DNA of 64,000 nt from CAVOAK01 sp963664465 (lineage in GTDB: Bacteria; Pseudomonadota; Alphaproteobacteria; UBA8366; CAVOAK01): positions 462,361-526,360 of the forward strand of contig CAXXSU010000004.1 of assembly GCA_963664465.2 (NCBI GenBank), given 5' to 3'. The position numbers and the translations under genes were made by a program. Below the pieces are notes generated by a model. It had not been told where the DNA came from and did not search any database. It saw nothing but the letters and a program-made list of their open reading frames with translations. Positions 9,772 through 19,810 of the stretch are shown in pieces; position 1 is the stretch's first letter, and every line of letters starts with the position of its first letter.

Positions 9772-11265
9772 GCTAGCTGTATCCAACATCCTGCCGCGCC
9801 GAGCCCGCTCGCCGTTCGACATGATGCCTTTTCGTAACATACTTGCCGCGTGTCTGATCGCGGGCCTTGCAGCGGCGGCAACTGCGCTGCCGATGCTCGA
9901 CCGATTCGACCGGCTGGACCTTGACGTCTTGCATTGGTTGCGCGAGCGCACCTTAGCGCAACATAGACCGTCTCATCCGGCGCAAGCGGTGGTCATAGCG
10001 ATCGATGAGGCGACATATGCGTTGCCTCCGTTTGCCGGCCTGCCGACCGTAATGTGGACACCGCAATTGGCTCGCGTCATGAATGCGGTGCTGGATGCAG
10101 GAGCCGCGGTCGTCGGCTGGGACATGGTGTTGCCCGTAGCCGTAGGCGGAACAGTTGCGGATCGACGGTACGACCAGCCGTTGCTTCGTTCGCTCGCCCG
10201 CAGCCGCCGCGACGGACGTGTCGTGCTTGGAGAGGCGCATGGCGACAATCCGATCCGACCGCACAAGATCTTCAGTTTCGCGGTCGGCGGCCCGAAAAAC
10301 GTTCGGGCGCTCAATTTGCACACCGATGCCGATGGCATCGTTCGCGGCGTGCCGTTGACGATCGATTTGGCAAAACAGGGCATTGTCGAAAAACAACCTG
10401 GATTCGCGCTCGAACTGACAGCGCGCGCCTTGGGCGTTACCCCCAATATGAGCGAAATCGGCGAAACGGACTTGGGCGGCTATGCTGTCCCAGGCGCCGC
10501 GTCCAACATTCTGACACTTAATTTTGACGGCCGGCCTGGCGCCATCCCGGTCTATTCGTTCGGCGACCTGTTCCATTGCGCGGAGCAAGGCAAGGCCGAC
10601 TACTTTGAGAAAAACTTTGCCGGCAAGACGGTGGTGATGGGCGCGGTGTTGGATCTTCAGGACCGCCGGTTGGCTTCGAACCGCTTGATCGTCACGCCGG
10701 ATGCATTGGGCGCACCGGAACCATGCGTCGCGACACCGCGCGAGTCATTTGGCATTGCCAGGCAAGCCACTCCGGGCGCGCTCATTCATGCGACGGCAAT
10801 CAATAATCTTCTGCAGCGCAATGCTCTTGAGATTGCATCCCGTGGCACCGGTATAGCGGTCGTATTCCTGTTGGCGCTCGTGGTTGCGGGCTTGACGCTT
10901 TGGTTGCGCCCGATACGGGCTTCGCTCGCGGCTCTGGGGGTCGGGTTGCTTTGGATATTTGTCGCTGTGGCTGTCTTCCGAGATGGCTTGGTGTTGCCGC
11001 TCGCGGATGCGGTCGCGTCCGGTGGTCTCAGTTTCGCTGGGCTGCTCGGCTATCGCTTTGCGGTGAGCGATCGCCAGCGAAACCGCATTGCCAAGTCATT
11101 CTCGCTTTATCTCGCGCCGGCTGTGATCGAACGCATGCTTGCCGGTGACCGATTGCCGGAACTCGGTGGCGAGAGCCGGGAGCTGACGGTGCTGTTCTCC
11201 GATATAGCTGGTTACAGCGCGATTTCCGAAGGCATGACGCCCACCGATCTTGTCAACTTTCTGAA

Positions 11266-12248
11266 GGGAACCTCTAAAAATTCTCCTTTTTCGGGCGTCG
11301 TCGATTTAGAATCGGGTTGACGATTTGTTGATAGCGGGAGGCGTGGTTGATGGGTCAGATGGGGTTTTTCGATCTTGGGAACCGGTATTCCGTTCTTGAC
11401 GCCAAGAACGAGCCGCTTTTGAAGATCGACGGGGTGGTTCCGTGGGAGGACTTGCGCGCCCGTCTTGAGGCGGTGTGGCGGCGTGCGGACAAGGTGCGCA
11501 AATCGCGGGCGGGACGCAAGCCGTGGGATGCGATTGTGATGTTCAAGACGATCATTCTGTGCGCGCTCTACAATCTCTCGGACGACCAAGTTGAGCATCA
11601 GATCCGTGACCGCCTGTCGTTCATGCGATTTCTGGGGTTGGGTCTAGAGGGCCGGGTTCCCGACGCCAAGACGGTGTGGCTGTACCGCGAACAGTTAACG
11701 CAAGCTGGCGTGATCGAGGCTTTATTCGAGACGTTCGATGGCTACCTGAAGGATCAGGGCTATCTGGCGATGGGCGGCCAGATCATCGACGCCTCGATTG
11801 TGGCGGAACGCAACAGCTTGCCGGTGATAAAGGCGGGCCGATTGCGCGGTGGGAACTCAAGGTGGACCGTCGGCACAAGCTGGTGCGGCGCTATCATGTA
11901 AGCGACGCGGCGGAGCACGACAGCCAAGTCCTCGACGATATCCTGGATGGGGACAACACGGCTTTGGGTGTGTGGGCGGACAGCGGATCGAGGCGTCGCT
12001 GAAGGAGAAGGGGTTGCGGAGCCGGATCCATCGCAAGGGCCGCCGCAACAAGCCGTTGAGCGAGCGCGAGAAGCAAGGCAATTCGTCGGTTCGGGTCCGC
12101 GTCGAGCATGTCTTACGGGACGCTGGTGCGTAGTGTCGGGCTGGTGCGGGCGAAGGCGCGGATCGGGTTGAAGAACCTCGCCTACAAATGCGCCGCATGG
12201 ACTGGAGCGCGTGTGACGATACTCACCGCCTGGGGACGGTCTTGAAGC
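11266..12248 (+). mobile_element. Degenerate IS5-family element, copy 1 (right end missing)
   Basis: It begins with the inverted repeat GGGAACCTCTAAAAATT directly after the target TGAA. The first ~550 bases are almost identical to copy 2 (one substitution seen near 11393), but the second half lacks several internal blocks, about 184 bases in total, and it stops at CTTGAAGC without a right inverted repeat. It is followed at 12249-12268 by 20 bases of host cyclase sequence and then by copy 2. Near-identity combined with many small deletions is odd for a decayed element and may be an assembly artefact. Confidence 0.75.
11350..12205 (+). pseudogene. IS5-family transposase, internally deleted
   Basis: The reading frame starts at the same ATG as the intact copy (MGQMGFFDLGNRYS) and matches it through about residue 150 (IIDASIVAE). 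It then loses blocks covering the middle of the DDE domain, including the KKHGKSHYGYKNH segment, and shifts frame before ending near 11901. Downstream fragments in other frames (RRHKLVRRYH, SRIHRKGRRNKP) match the C-terminal half of copy 2. It cannot encode an active enzyme. Confidence 0.85.
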
Positions 12249-12268
12249 GATCTTGTCAACTTTCTGAA
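12249..12268 (+). repeat. 20-bp duplicate of host cyclase sequence between the two IS5 copies
   Basis: GATCTTGTCAACTTTCTGAA here is identical to 11246-11265, the last 20 bases of the cyclase before copy 1. An IS5 insertion should duplicate only about 4 bases, so 20 bases of target between tandem copies needs another explanation: recombination, or assembly of a read from an allele with a single insertion. Confidence 0.9.
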
Positions 12269-13554
12269 GGGAACCTCTAAAAATTCTCCTTTTTCGGGCG
12301 TCGTCGATTTAGAATCGGGTTGACGATTTGTTGATAGCGGGAGGCGTGGTTGATGGGTCAGATGGGGTTTTTCGATCTTGGGAACCGGTATTCCGGTCTT
12401 GACGCCAAGAACGAGCCGCTTTTGAAGATCGACGGGGTGGTTCCGTGGGAGGACTTGCGCGCCCGTCTTGAGGCGGTGTGGCGGCGTGCGGACAAGGTGC
12501 GCAAATCGCGGGCGGGACGCAAGCCGTGGGATGCGATTGTGATGTTCAAGACGATCATTCTGTGCGCGCTCTACAATCTCTCGGACGACCAAGTTGAGCA
12601 TCAGATCCGTGACCGCCTGTCGTTCATGCGATTTCTGGGGTTGGGTCTAGAGGGCCGGGTTCCCGACGCCAAGACGGTGTGGCTGTACCGCGAACAGTTA
12701 ACGCAAGCTGGCGTGATCGAGGCTTTATTCGAGACGTTCGATGGCTACCTGAAGGATCAGGGCTATCTGGCGATGGGCGGCCAGATCATCGACGCCTCGA
12801 TTGTGGCGGTACCCAAACAGCGCAACAGCCGCGAGGAGAACGCGCGGATAAAGGCGGGCGAGACGCCGGCAGGCTGGGAGGACAAGCCGGCAAAGCGGCG
12901 CCAAAAGGATGTCGAGGCGCGGTGGACCAAGAAGCACGGCAAGAGCCATTACGGTTACAAGAACCATGTCAACGTGGACCGTCGGCACAAGCTGGTGCGG
13001 CGCTATCATGTAAGCGACGCGGCGGAGCACGACAGCCAAGTCCTCGACGATATCCTGGATGGGGACAACACGGCTTTGGGTGTGTGGGCGGACAGCGCTT
13101 ACCGCTCGGCGGAGATCGAGGCGTCGCTGAAGGAGAAGGGGTTGCGGAGCCGGATCCATCGCAAGGGCCGCCGCAACAAGCCGTTGAGCGAGCGCGAGAA
13201 GCAAGGCAACAAGACCCGTTCGTCGGTTCGGGTCCGCGTCGAGCATGTCTTCGGGGCCCAGAGCAACGACATGGGCGGGACGCTGGTGCGTAGTGTCGGG
13301 CTGGTGCGGGCGAAGGCGCGGATCGGGTTGAAGAACCTCGCCTACAACATGCGCCGCCTGGTCCAACTGGAGCGTCTCGCGGCGGCCGTGTGACGATACT
13401 CGGAGGAGAAGACCGCCTGGGGACGGTCTTGAAGCGGAAATAACTCAATTGGAGCGTGGAAGACCCCGAAAATCTCGGCTCCGGCATGGCTGGAGCTGGT
13501 GACAGCCTAGTTAAACAATATCCTCCGGCAACTCACCAATTCTTAGAGGTGCCC
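12269..13554 (+). mobile_element. IS5-family insertion sequence, copy 2 (complete)
   Basis: 1,286 bases. The left end GGGAACCTCTAAAAATT and the right end, whose reverse complement reads GGGCACCTCTAAGAATT, form imperfect inverted repeats. The flanks carry a 4-base direct repeat TGAA (12265-12268 and 13555-13558), in line with the short target duplications of IS5-family elements. One intact transposase gene fills most of the element. It interrupts the catalytic domain of the CHASE2 cyclase. Confidence 0.92.
12353..13393 (+). CDS. IS5-family transposase
   Basis: 346 residues. The ATG at 12353 lies 8 bases after GGAGG. An N-terminal DUF772-like region (LSDDQVEHQIRDRLSFMRF) precedes the DDE-type catalytic core: GQIIDASIV holds the first Asp, GVWADSAYRS the second, and the conserved RVRVEHVFGAQ segment the Glu. 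A basic linker (EARWTKKHGKSHYGYKNH) sits between the first and second acidic residues, as is common in IS5. The gene looks intact and probably encodes a functional enzyme. Confidence 0.94.
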   Translation: MGQMGFFDLGNRYSGLDAKNEPLLKIDGVVPWEDLRARLEAVWRRADKVRKSRAGRKPWDAIVMFKTIILCALYNLSDDQVEHQIRDRLSFMRFLGLGLEGRVPDAKTVWLYREQLTQAGVIEALFETFDGYLKDQGYLAMGGQIIDASIVAVPKQRNSREENARIKAGETPAGWEDKPAKRRQKDVEARWTKKHGKSHYGYKNHVNVDRRHKLVRRYHVSDAAEHDSQVLDDILDGDNTALGVWADSAYRSAEIEASLKEKGLRSRIHRKGRRNKPLSEREKQGNKTRSSVRVRVEHVFGAQSNDMGGTLVRSVGLVRAKARIGLKNLAYNMRRLVQLERLAAAV

Positions 13555-14376
13555 TGAACAAATACCTGGCGATCATGAGCGACACGATCGAAGCTCATGG
13601 AGGCTTTGTCGACAAATACATTGGTGACGCAGTGGTCGCGGTATTCGGCGCGCCGGTGGACGATGATGAGCATGCCCTATCGGCGGTGCGGGCGGCGCTG
13701 GCGTGTCAAAGGAATTTGACAGCGGCACAGGCCGAGTTTTCCTTGCCAAGCGGCGAGTTCGTCGAAACACGATTCGGTGTTAACACCGGCGAAATGCTGG
13801 TCGGCAACATCGGGTCGTCACGGCGCTTCAACTATACGGTCATGGGTGACGCGGTGAATTTGGCGGCACGACTCGAGAGTGCCAATAAGCAGTTCGGTTC
13901 GATGATCTTGGTCAGCGACAGTACGGCAGCGCAGTGCGGCGCGTCGATCCGATTTCGCGCACTCGATACGATCCGCGTCGTTGGACGCACGCAGCCCGTG
14001 ACAATTTTCGAGCCGCTCGGTGAGATCAACCTGCCGCTTGTGGGTCAGGTCGGTGGCGAGCAGCTTAAGCGCTACGCCAGCGCGCTCGCTGCCTATCGCG
14101 GCGGCGACTTCAAATCGGCCTACGAAGAGTTCTCTTCGCTCGATGGCGATGCGGCCGCGGAAAAAGCGGCGCAACGTGCGCATGCGTTAATCGACGATCC
14201 ACCCGGCGAACCGTGGGACGGCGTAACGACGTTAGATTCAAAATGAGTGACCGTGGGAATACGCGCCCTGGCCGGCGAGGTTTGCATGTGCGCTTGCATA
14301 GCGGCCGATCGCATACTAGGTAGGATGTGTAGGTGATACCTGCAGGGGCAAAGAGGTCATTGGCCTTCTCTACTGC

Positions 14377-15357
14377 ATGAGCAATGGCATGGCACAACAT
14401 TATCACAGCAAGGTTCTAATCATCGGCTCCGGTGCGGCCGGCTACACCGCAGCGATATATGCGGCGCGTGCAAATGTCGCGCCGATTCTGGTTACGGGAA
14501 TGCAGCCCGGTGGACAGCTTACAATTACAACCGACGTCGAGAATTACCCTGGTTTCGCCGATGCCATACAGGGACCATGGCTTATGGAGCAGATGCTGGC
14601 GCAGGCGCAGCATGTCGGGACAGAAATCATCAACGATCTGATTGTCGACGTGGATTTTTCGCGTCGGCCATTCCACTGCGTCGGCGATGGCGGCGATACT
14701 TATAGCGGCGATACGGTCGTTATCGCGACCGGCGCCCAGGCGCGTTGGCTTGGGTTACCGTCCGAGCAAAAATTTCAAGGTTTTGGCGTATCCGCTTGCG
14801 CGACCTGTGACGGTTTTTTCTACCGTGAGAAGGATGTGGTCGTGGTCGGCGGCGGCAATACCGCCGTGGAGGAAGCAATCTTCCTTACCAACTTTGCAAA
14901 CAAGGTGACCCTCATACATCGGCGCGATGAACTGCGCGCCGAAAAAATTATGCAGGATCGCCTCTTCCGTAACTCAAAAATTGAGACGGTTTGGGACAGC
15001 GTTGTCGAAGAAATCCACGGCACCGACGAGCCTTTGGGAGTGACCGGCGTAGGCGTGCGTAACGTCAAGACCGACGCGACATCTCAGATTTCGGCGGACG
15101 GGGTATTTATGGCGATCGGCCACGATCCGGCTACGAAGATATTCCATGGTCAGGTAGAGATGGACGACGAGGGCTATATCCTCACCGCTGCTGATAGCAC
15201 GGCGACAAACGTGGCCGGCGTGTTCGCGGCTGGAGACGTCAAAGATCGGATTTACCGGCAGGCAGTGACCGCAGCGGGAATGGGTTGTATGGCGGCGCTG
15301 GAAGCCGAAATGTTCCTGGCTGAGACCCTGGATGCGGCCAGCGAGGCGGCGGATTAA
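14377..15357 (+). CDS. trxB: Thioredoxin-disulfide reductase
   Basis: 326 residues. The enzyme reduces oxidised thioredoxin with NADPH. The FAD-binding GSGAAGYTAAIYAAR lies near residue 14, the redox pair in CATCD near residue 143, the NADPH-binding GGGNTAVEEA shortly after, and the second FAD motif GVFAAGDVKD near residue 285. These match the low-molecular-weight TrxB type. The start at 14377 (MSNGMAQ) is not fixed; the ATG at 14389 (MAQHYHSK) is equally plausible since neither has a good ribosome-binding site. Confidence 0.95.
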   Translation: MSNGMAQHYHSKVLIIGSGAAGYTAAIYAARANVAPILVTGMQPGGQLTITTDVENYPGFADAIQGPWLMEQMLAQAQHVGTEIINDLIVDVDFSRRPFHCVGDGGDTYSGDTVVIATGAQARWLGLPSEQKFQGFGVSACATCDGFFYREKDVVVVGGGNTAVEEAIFLTNFANKVTLIHRRDELRAEKIMQDRLFRNSKIETVWDSVVEEIHGTDEPLGVTGVGVRNVKTDATSQISADGVFMAIGHDPATKIFHGQVEMDDEGYILTAADSTATNVAGVFAAGDVKDRIYRQAVTAAGMGCMAALEAEMFLAETLDAASEAAD

Positions 15358-15519
15358 TCGTGGAATCGGCGACCAACTTCCGTTGATTTACAGCGCATAC
15401 ACCGAGTTGAGTGGCGTAGAGACTGGGAATCTAGCGACCACCGCGCCGCCAGTTGTCTTGTTCTGAAACCGCTTAGGCACTACGATAGCGCCATCAGGGA
15501 ACTTCGAAAGCCGTCGATT

Positions 15520-16080
15520 ATGGTTTTTAAGAAGCGCGCCAAGTCGGCTGGCCGTGCCGAAAATTCGATTTCGCACCCACCGTCGGTCATCAGCAAGAAC
15601 TTGAAAATTACCGGCGACCTCGTCGGTGATGGCGATGTTCATGTTAGCGGCACGATCGGTGGCAACATCAAGTGCGGGAACCTGACGGTTGGCGAAGGCG
15701 CTGGTGTAAAAGGCCAGATAGACGCCACTCAGGTGTCCATCCACGGATCCGTATATGGTTCGATCAACGCCAAAACTGTTTCGTTGCATCGGACCGCACG
15801 AGTCGTTGGCGACGTGGCGCACGAGACACTCGAGGTCGAGTCAGGGGCCACGCTCGATGGCTACTACAAGCGGCTAGAACCGCAGCCTGTACCGGCGACG
15901 GAAGTTGATGCGAAACCCACAGTCGAAAAGCCTTCCATAGAAGGGCGCAGTCTTTCAGAAGCGAGTCAGCCACCTCAGCCGAGGCGCGTCCCATTGCGTA
16001 AAGGCGGAACACTAGATACGCCTGCTGTGGCAGGAGATGCCAAGCCCGTTAAAGAGAAAACCCACCACGCTCCAAAATAG
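15520..16080 (+). CDS. Bactofilin (polymer-forming cytoskeletal protein)
   Basis: 186 residues. A central right-handed beta-helix of about 100 residues shows the bactofilin pattern of short repeated strands with VSG, GNI, GSV and GVKGQIDA turns. It is flanked by a disordered N-terminus with basic residues (KKRAKSAGR) and a proline- and lysine-rich C-terminal tail. Bactofilins form filaments that organise cell shape or stalk and polar structures at the membrane. It stands between trxB and ftcD with no evident partner such as an M23 peptidase, so its specific task is open. Confidence 0.9.
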   Translation: MVFKKRAKSAGRAENSISHPPSVISKNLKITGDLVGDGDVHVSGTIGGNIKCGNLTVGEGAGVKGQIDATQVSIHGSVYGSINAKTVSLHRTARVVGDVAHETLEVESGATLDGYYKRLEPQPVPATEVDAKPTVEKPSIEGRSLSEASQPPQPRRVPLRKGGTLDTPAVAGDAKPVKEKTHHAPK

Positions 16081-16143
16081 TTGCCCGGCCGATTGGCTCG
16101 GGTTTCATCCGTTGCCAACTCCCAAATTTCTGGAGAAGACTAA

Positions 16144-17673
16144 ATGCGTCAGCTTGTCGAGTGCGTGCCCAATTTCTCGGAAGGCCGAAGGCCAAAGGTA
16201 ATCGAAGCGGTCGTCGCAGCGTTTGCAGCCGGCGGCGGCAAGGACGCGCAGGTTTTGGATGTGAGTTCCGATGCCGATCACAACCGCACCGTTGTGACAA
16301 TTGTCGGCAGTCCGGCGGGGGTTGAGGCAGCGGCGTTCTCCGGCATTGCCAAGGCGGCGGAACTCATAGACCTAAATAAACACAAGGGCGGCCACCCGCG
16401 TATGGGTGCAACTGACGTCTGTCCTTTCGTGCCGATAAGCGGCGTGACGATGGACGACTGTGTTGAGATCGCCAAACGCCTGGGAGAGAGGGTGGGCCGC
16501 GATCTGAAAATTCCGGTTTTCTTGTACGAGGCAGCCGCGCAGCGTGCCGATCGTCAGAATCTCGCGGGCATCCGGCGCGGCAAGGACGCCTACAAACAGC
16601 TCAAAGGCGAAATCGGTAAGGATCCGGATCGCGCGCCCGATTTTGGCCCCAACAAGCTCGGGACAGCCGGCGCGACCGCGATCAGCGCGCGCGCATTCCT
16701 GATCGCCTACAACGTGTATCTCAACACCGACAAGGTCGAGATTGCGCAAGAGATCGGCAAAGCGGTGCGCCATCTTTCCGGCGGCCTGCGCTTCGTCAAA
16801 GGCATGGGGCTGATGGTCGAAGGTCAGGCGCAGGTGAGTATGAATCTCACGGACTATACGAAGACGCCGATCGCGCGGGTTGTCGAAACCATCCGACGCG
16901 AAGCGCAGCGCCACGGCGTGAGCATTACCCACAGTGAATTGGTCGGCTTGATTCCACAGGCGGCGCTCGTCGATGCCGCCAAGTGGTATCTGCAGCTCAA
17001 CGATATGCAGTCCGATCAGGTGTTGGAAAACCGGCTCGGCGACGATGACTCCGACACTGCGGGAGCCGCAACTTCGTTTATCGATGACTTGGCAGCCGAT
17101 GCACCGACGCCTGGTGGCGGCGCGGCGGCGGCCTACTCAGGCGCAATGGCGGCAGGCCTCGTCAGCATGGTTGCCCGGCTTTCGATCGGCCGAAAGAAAT
17201 ACGCCAGTGTAGAAGCGGAGATGAAGAAGCTTCTCAGGCAGGCTGAAAAATTGCGAGCTGAATTGACTGCAGCGATCGCCGATGATTCGGCAGCCTTCGA
17301 GGCGGTAATGGACGCGTTCAAAATGCCGAGGGAAACCAGCAAGCAACAGGCAGCGCGCGGTCGAGCCATACAAAGGGCAATGTCGGGTGCGGCGATTGTT
17401 CCATTGCGGACGGCGCGTGCGGCGGTCAAGACGCTGGATTTGGCGGCGATTGCAGCTGCAAAGGGCAATCTCAACGCGATTTCGGATGCCGGAACCGCGG
17501 CTCACCTGTGCCATACGGCGCTCGCCGGCGCGGCGCTCAACGTGCGGATCAACGCAGAGTCGATCAAGGATCGCAAGAAGGCCGCCGGTTGGCTGAAGGA
17601 AATAGGCCGCCTTGAGAAAGACGCCGCCAGGACGTTGGCAAAGACTGCGAAGGCCGTTGCCAAGCGAATGTAG
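16144..17673 (+). CDS. ftcD: Bifunctional glutamate formimidoyltransferase / formimidoyl-THF cyclodeaminase
   Basis: 509 residues, fusing two domains. Residues 1-300 are the formiminotransferase part (CVPNFSEGR at the N-terminus and KGGHPRMGATD with the catalytic His). Residues 315-509 are the helical cyclodeaminase domain beginning TPGGGAAAAYSGAMAAGL. The enzyme moves the formimino group of formiminoglutamate to tetrahydrofolate, then releases ammonia to give methenyl-THF. GGAG sits 8-9 bases before the ATG. hutI follows 88 bases downstream, so both probably serve histidine breakdown and feed one-carbon units into folate. Confidence 0.95.
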   Translation: MRQLVECVPNFSEGRRPKVIEAVVAAFAAGGGKDAQVLDVSSDADHNRTVVTIVGSPAGVEAAAFSGIAKAAELIDLNKHKGGHPRMGATDVCPFVPISGVTMDDCVEIAKRLGERVGRDLKIPVFLYEAAAQRADRQNLAGIRRGKDAYKQLKGEIGKDPDRAPDFGPNKLGTAGATAISARAFLIAYNVYLNTDKVEIAQEIGKAVRHLSGGLRFVKGMGLMVEGQAQVSMNLTDYTKTPIARVVETIRREAQRHGVSITHSELVGLIPQAALVDAAKWYLQLNDMQSDQVLENRLGDDDSDTAGAATSFIDDLAADAPTPGGGAAAAYSGAMAAGLVSMVARLSIGRKKYASVEAEMKKLLRQAEKLRAELTAAIADDSAAFEAVMDAFKMPRETSKQQAARGRAIQRAMSGAAIVPLRTARAAVKTLDLAAIAAAKGNLNAISDAGTAAHLCHTALAGAALNVRINAESIKDRKKAAGWLKEIGRLEKDAARTLAKTAKAVAKRM

Positions 17674-17761
17674 GGTCACTTTGAGCCGCTGGTGGGGGAG
17701 GCCTGTCGCATGTGTGGCCTCGAGAGCATCAGTTAGGAAACAAACACGAGGCTGATCTAGG

Positions 17762-18985
17762 ATGTGGCAGGCGCTTTGGATCAACGCCAATCTCGCAACC
17801 ATGGAGACCGGTGCCGCGCTCTATGGTGCGCTTGAAGATGGCGCACTTGGTATTGACCGAGGGCGGCTCGTTTGGGTTGGGCGAATGGAAGATCTGCCTG
17901 GCCGGCCGGATGCGCTGGCGGCTGAAGTGCATGATGCCGGCGGGCGTTGGATTACCCCTGGGCTGATCGACTGCCATACGCATCTCGTCTTCGGCGGAAA
18001 TCGCGCCCGCGAGTTCGAAATGCGGTTGGAAGGCGCAAGCTACGAGGAAATTGCGCGCGCCGGTGGCGGCATCGTATCGACGGTTATGGCGACCCGCGAG
18101 ACCAGCGAGCAGTCGCTCGTGGCAGCGGCCTCGCAGCGCATTAAGGATTTCCTTGCAGAGGGTGTAACGGTCATAGAGATCAAATCGGGCTACGGCCTTG
18201 ATCTCGAAACCGAAATGAAGATGCTGCGGGCGGCGCGCACGCTTGAGAAGACGCATCCGATTGCCGTCGAGACGACATTTCTTGGTGCGCACACCTTGCC
18301 GCCGGAATACGAGGGCCGAGCCGACGACTATATCGACTTCGTTTGCGAGGAGGTCATGCCGGCCATCGCCGAGCAAGGACTTGCGGATGCGGTCGACGCT
18401 TTCTGCGAAGGCATCGCTTTTTCGCCGGAACAAACGGCGCGCGTATTCGACATGGCGGTTGCACTAAAGCTGCCCGTCAAACTCCACGCCGATCAGCTAT
18501 CCGATCTCGGTGGCGCGGCATTGGCGGCGCGCTACGGCGCACGCTCTGCGGATCATTTGGAATACACCAGCGAGCAGGGTGTTAAGGCGATGGCGGCGGC
18601 TGGAACTGTCGCGGTTCTGCTCCCGGGCGCTTACTACTTTTTGCGGGAGACCAATCTGCCGCCGATCGCCGAATTCCGCGAGCACGGCGTTCCGATGGCG
18701 CTGGCGACCGATTGCAACCCAGGTTCGTCGCCGGCTCAGTCGTTGTTGCTCATGTTGAACATGGGCTGCACGCTATTTCGACTGACCCCGGAGGAGGCGC
18801 TGGCCGGTGTCACACGGAACGCTGCACAAGCACTCGGCAGGACCGGCACGCATGGTACGTTGAGCGAGGGCAAGGCCGCCGACTTCGTATTGTGGGATAT
18901 CGAAAGACCGGCCGATCTAGCCTACCGGATTGGCGCCAATCCCTGTTACGGAGTGGTACAGGCCGGCAACCTCGCCAGCATTTGA
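17762..18985 (+). CDS. hutI: Imidazolonepropionase
   Basis: 407 residues. It hydrolyses imidazolone-5-propionate to N-formiminoglutamate, the third step of histidine degradation. Metal-binding H72 and H74 are in DCHTHLVFGG, substrate-binding residues follow in ARAGGGI, further His ligands occur in FLGAHTLP and LHADQ, and the catalytic Asp D317 is in TDCNPGSSP. All amidohydrolase-type ligands are present. It is convergent with hutG, with only about 10 bases between the stop codons. Confidence 0.96.
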   Translation: MWQALWINANLATMETGAALYGALEDGALGIDRGRLVWVGRMEDLPGRPDALAAEVHDAGGRWITPGLIDCHTHLVFGGNRAREFEMRLEGASYEEIARAGGGIVSTVMATRETSEQSLVAAASQRIKDFLAEGVTVIEIKSGYGLDLETEMKMLRAARTLEKTHPIAVETTFLGAHTLPPEYEGRADDYIDFVCEEVMPAIAEQGLADAVDAFCEGIAFSPEQTARVFDMAVALKLPVKLHADQLSDLGGAALAARYGARSADHLEYTSEQGVKAMAAAGTVAVLLPGAYYFLRETNLPPIAEFREHGVPMALATDCNPGSSPAQSLLLMLNMGCTLFRLTPEEALAGVTRNAAQALGRTGTHGTLSEGKAADFVLWDIERPADLAYRIGANPCYGVVQAGNLASI

Positions 18986-18995
18986 TGGCAGTCGG

Positions 18996-19793
18996 CTAAC
19001 GGTCGCTTGGATGCCAGGCCAGCGTCGCCTCGATTAATCGCCGCAATACGGGCCGCACCTTATCCGCAAGATCTTCGCGGAACGTGAAAGGCGGCGCCTC
19101 CTCCATGTAGGTTGCTTGACTCTGTTCGAGCTGTATTGCGTGAACGCGTTCCGCCGGACGGCCATAGGTTCTGGTGATGTAACCACCCTTGAAACGTCCG
19201 TTTAGCACTGCGGAATAGCCAGGCGCATCTTCTGCGATCTCCAGAAGCTGGCCTGCCAAGCTGGGATCGGACGCACTGCCGTCACTGTTACCAAGGTTCA
19301 AATCCGGCAATTTTCCTTCAAAAAACCGTGGTACGACCGAGCGGATCGAATGGGCGTCCCATAGGAGTGCGTAGCCATGCTGCTCCTTGAGCTCGGCGAT
19401 CGATTCCGCGAGCTTCTGGTGATAGGGGTGCCAATACCGTTCGAGCCGTTTGGCTATCGCACGATCGTCCGGCGCCCTGTCAGGACGGTAAATCGGGTCA
19501 TTGTCAAAGGTCGTTGTCGGGCAGAGATCGGTGACATCTCTTCCCGGATATAGGCTCGCTCCGTCCGGCGCGCGGTTCAGATCGATTACGTAGCGGGAAT
19601 GCGTCGCGGCGACGACCGAGACTCCGAGGTCATAAAGGAAATCGTACAGCGTATCGACATGCCAGTCGGTGTCGGGAAGTTCCAGCGCCGCATCGCTCAT
19701 GTCGGACGCGATCTCGTCCGGCACATGCGTACCAACATGCGGCATGCCAACGATCAGCGGCGTGGAACCGGGGTAGTAGTAAAAGAGGTCCAC
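18996..19793 (-). CDS. hutG: N-formylglutamate amidohydrolase
   Basis: About 265 residues. It hydrolyses N-formylglutamate to glutamate and formate. Family motifs are IVGMPHVGTHVP near the N-terminus, RYVIDLNRAPD, DAHSIRSVVPRFFEG and GRFKGGYITRTYG. The start is placed at a GTG at 19793 (VDLFYYYPG), 17 bases after the hutH stop codon, because the upstream frame overlaps hutH and is arginine-rich. This enzyme normally follows HutF, a deiminase I do not find here, whereas ftcD offers a route that does not need HutG. Confidence 0.92.
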   Translation of the reverse strand: MDLFYYYPGSTPLIVGMPHVGTHVPDEIASDMSDAALELPDTDWHVDTLYDFLYDLGVSVVAATHSRYVIDLNRAPDGASLYPGRDVTDLCPTTTFDNDPIYRPDRAPDDRAIAKRLERYWHPYHQKLAESIAELKEQHGYALLWDAHSIRSVVPRFFEGKLPDLNLGNSDGSASDPSLAGQLLEIAEDAPGYSAVLNGRFKGGYITRTYGRPAERVHAIQLEQSQATYMEEAPPFTFREDLADKVRPVLRRLIEATLAWHPSDR

Positions 19794-19810
19794 GGTCCTC
19801 GACCGTTCCT

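Larger units (their letters stand above)
9821..14246 (+). pseudogene. CHASE2-domain adenylate/guanylate cyclase, disrupted by IS5-family insertions
   Basis: The N-terminal part (9821-11265) encodes a transmembrane start, a periplasmic CHASE2 sensor domain (about residues 40-330), a cluster of membrane helices (about 350-420) and the beginning of a class III cyclase domain with the first metal Asp in LFSDIAGYS. The C-terminal part resumes at 13559 and carries GDAVVAVF (second metal Asp) and MGDAVNLAARLE (transition-state Asn/Arg). Removing 11266-13558 rejoins the frame exactly (NFL then NKYL), with one copy of the 4-base duplication TGAA retained. The upstream fragment as it stands reads into the IS and lacks half of the active site, so the enzyme should be inactive. 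Confidence 0.9.
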
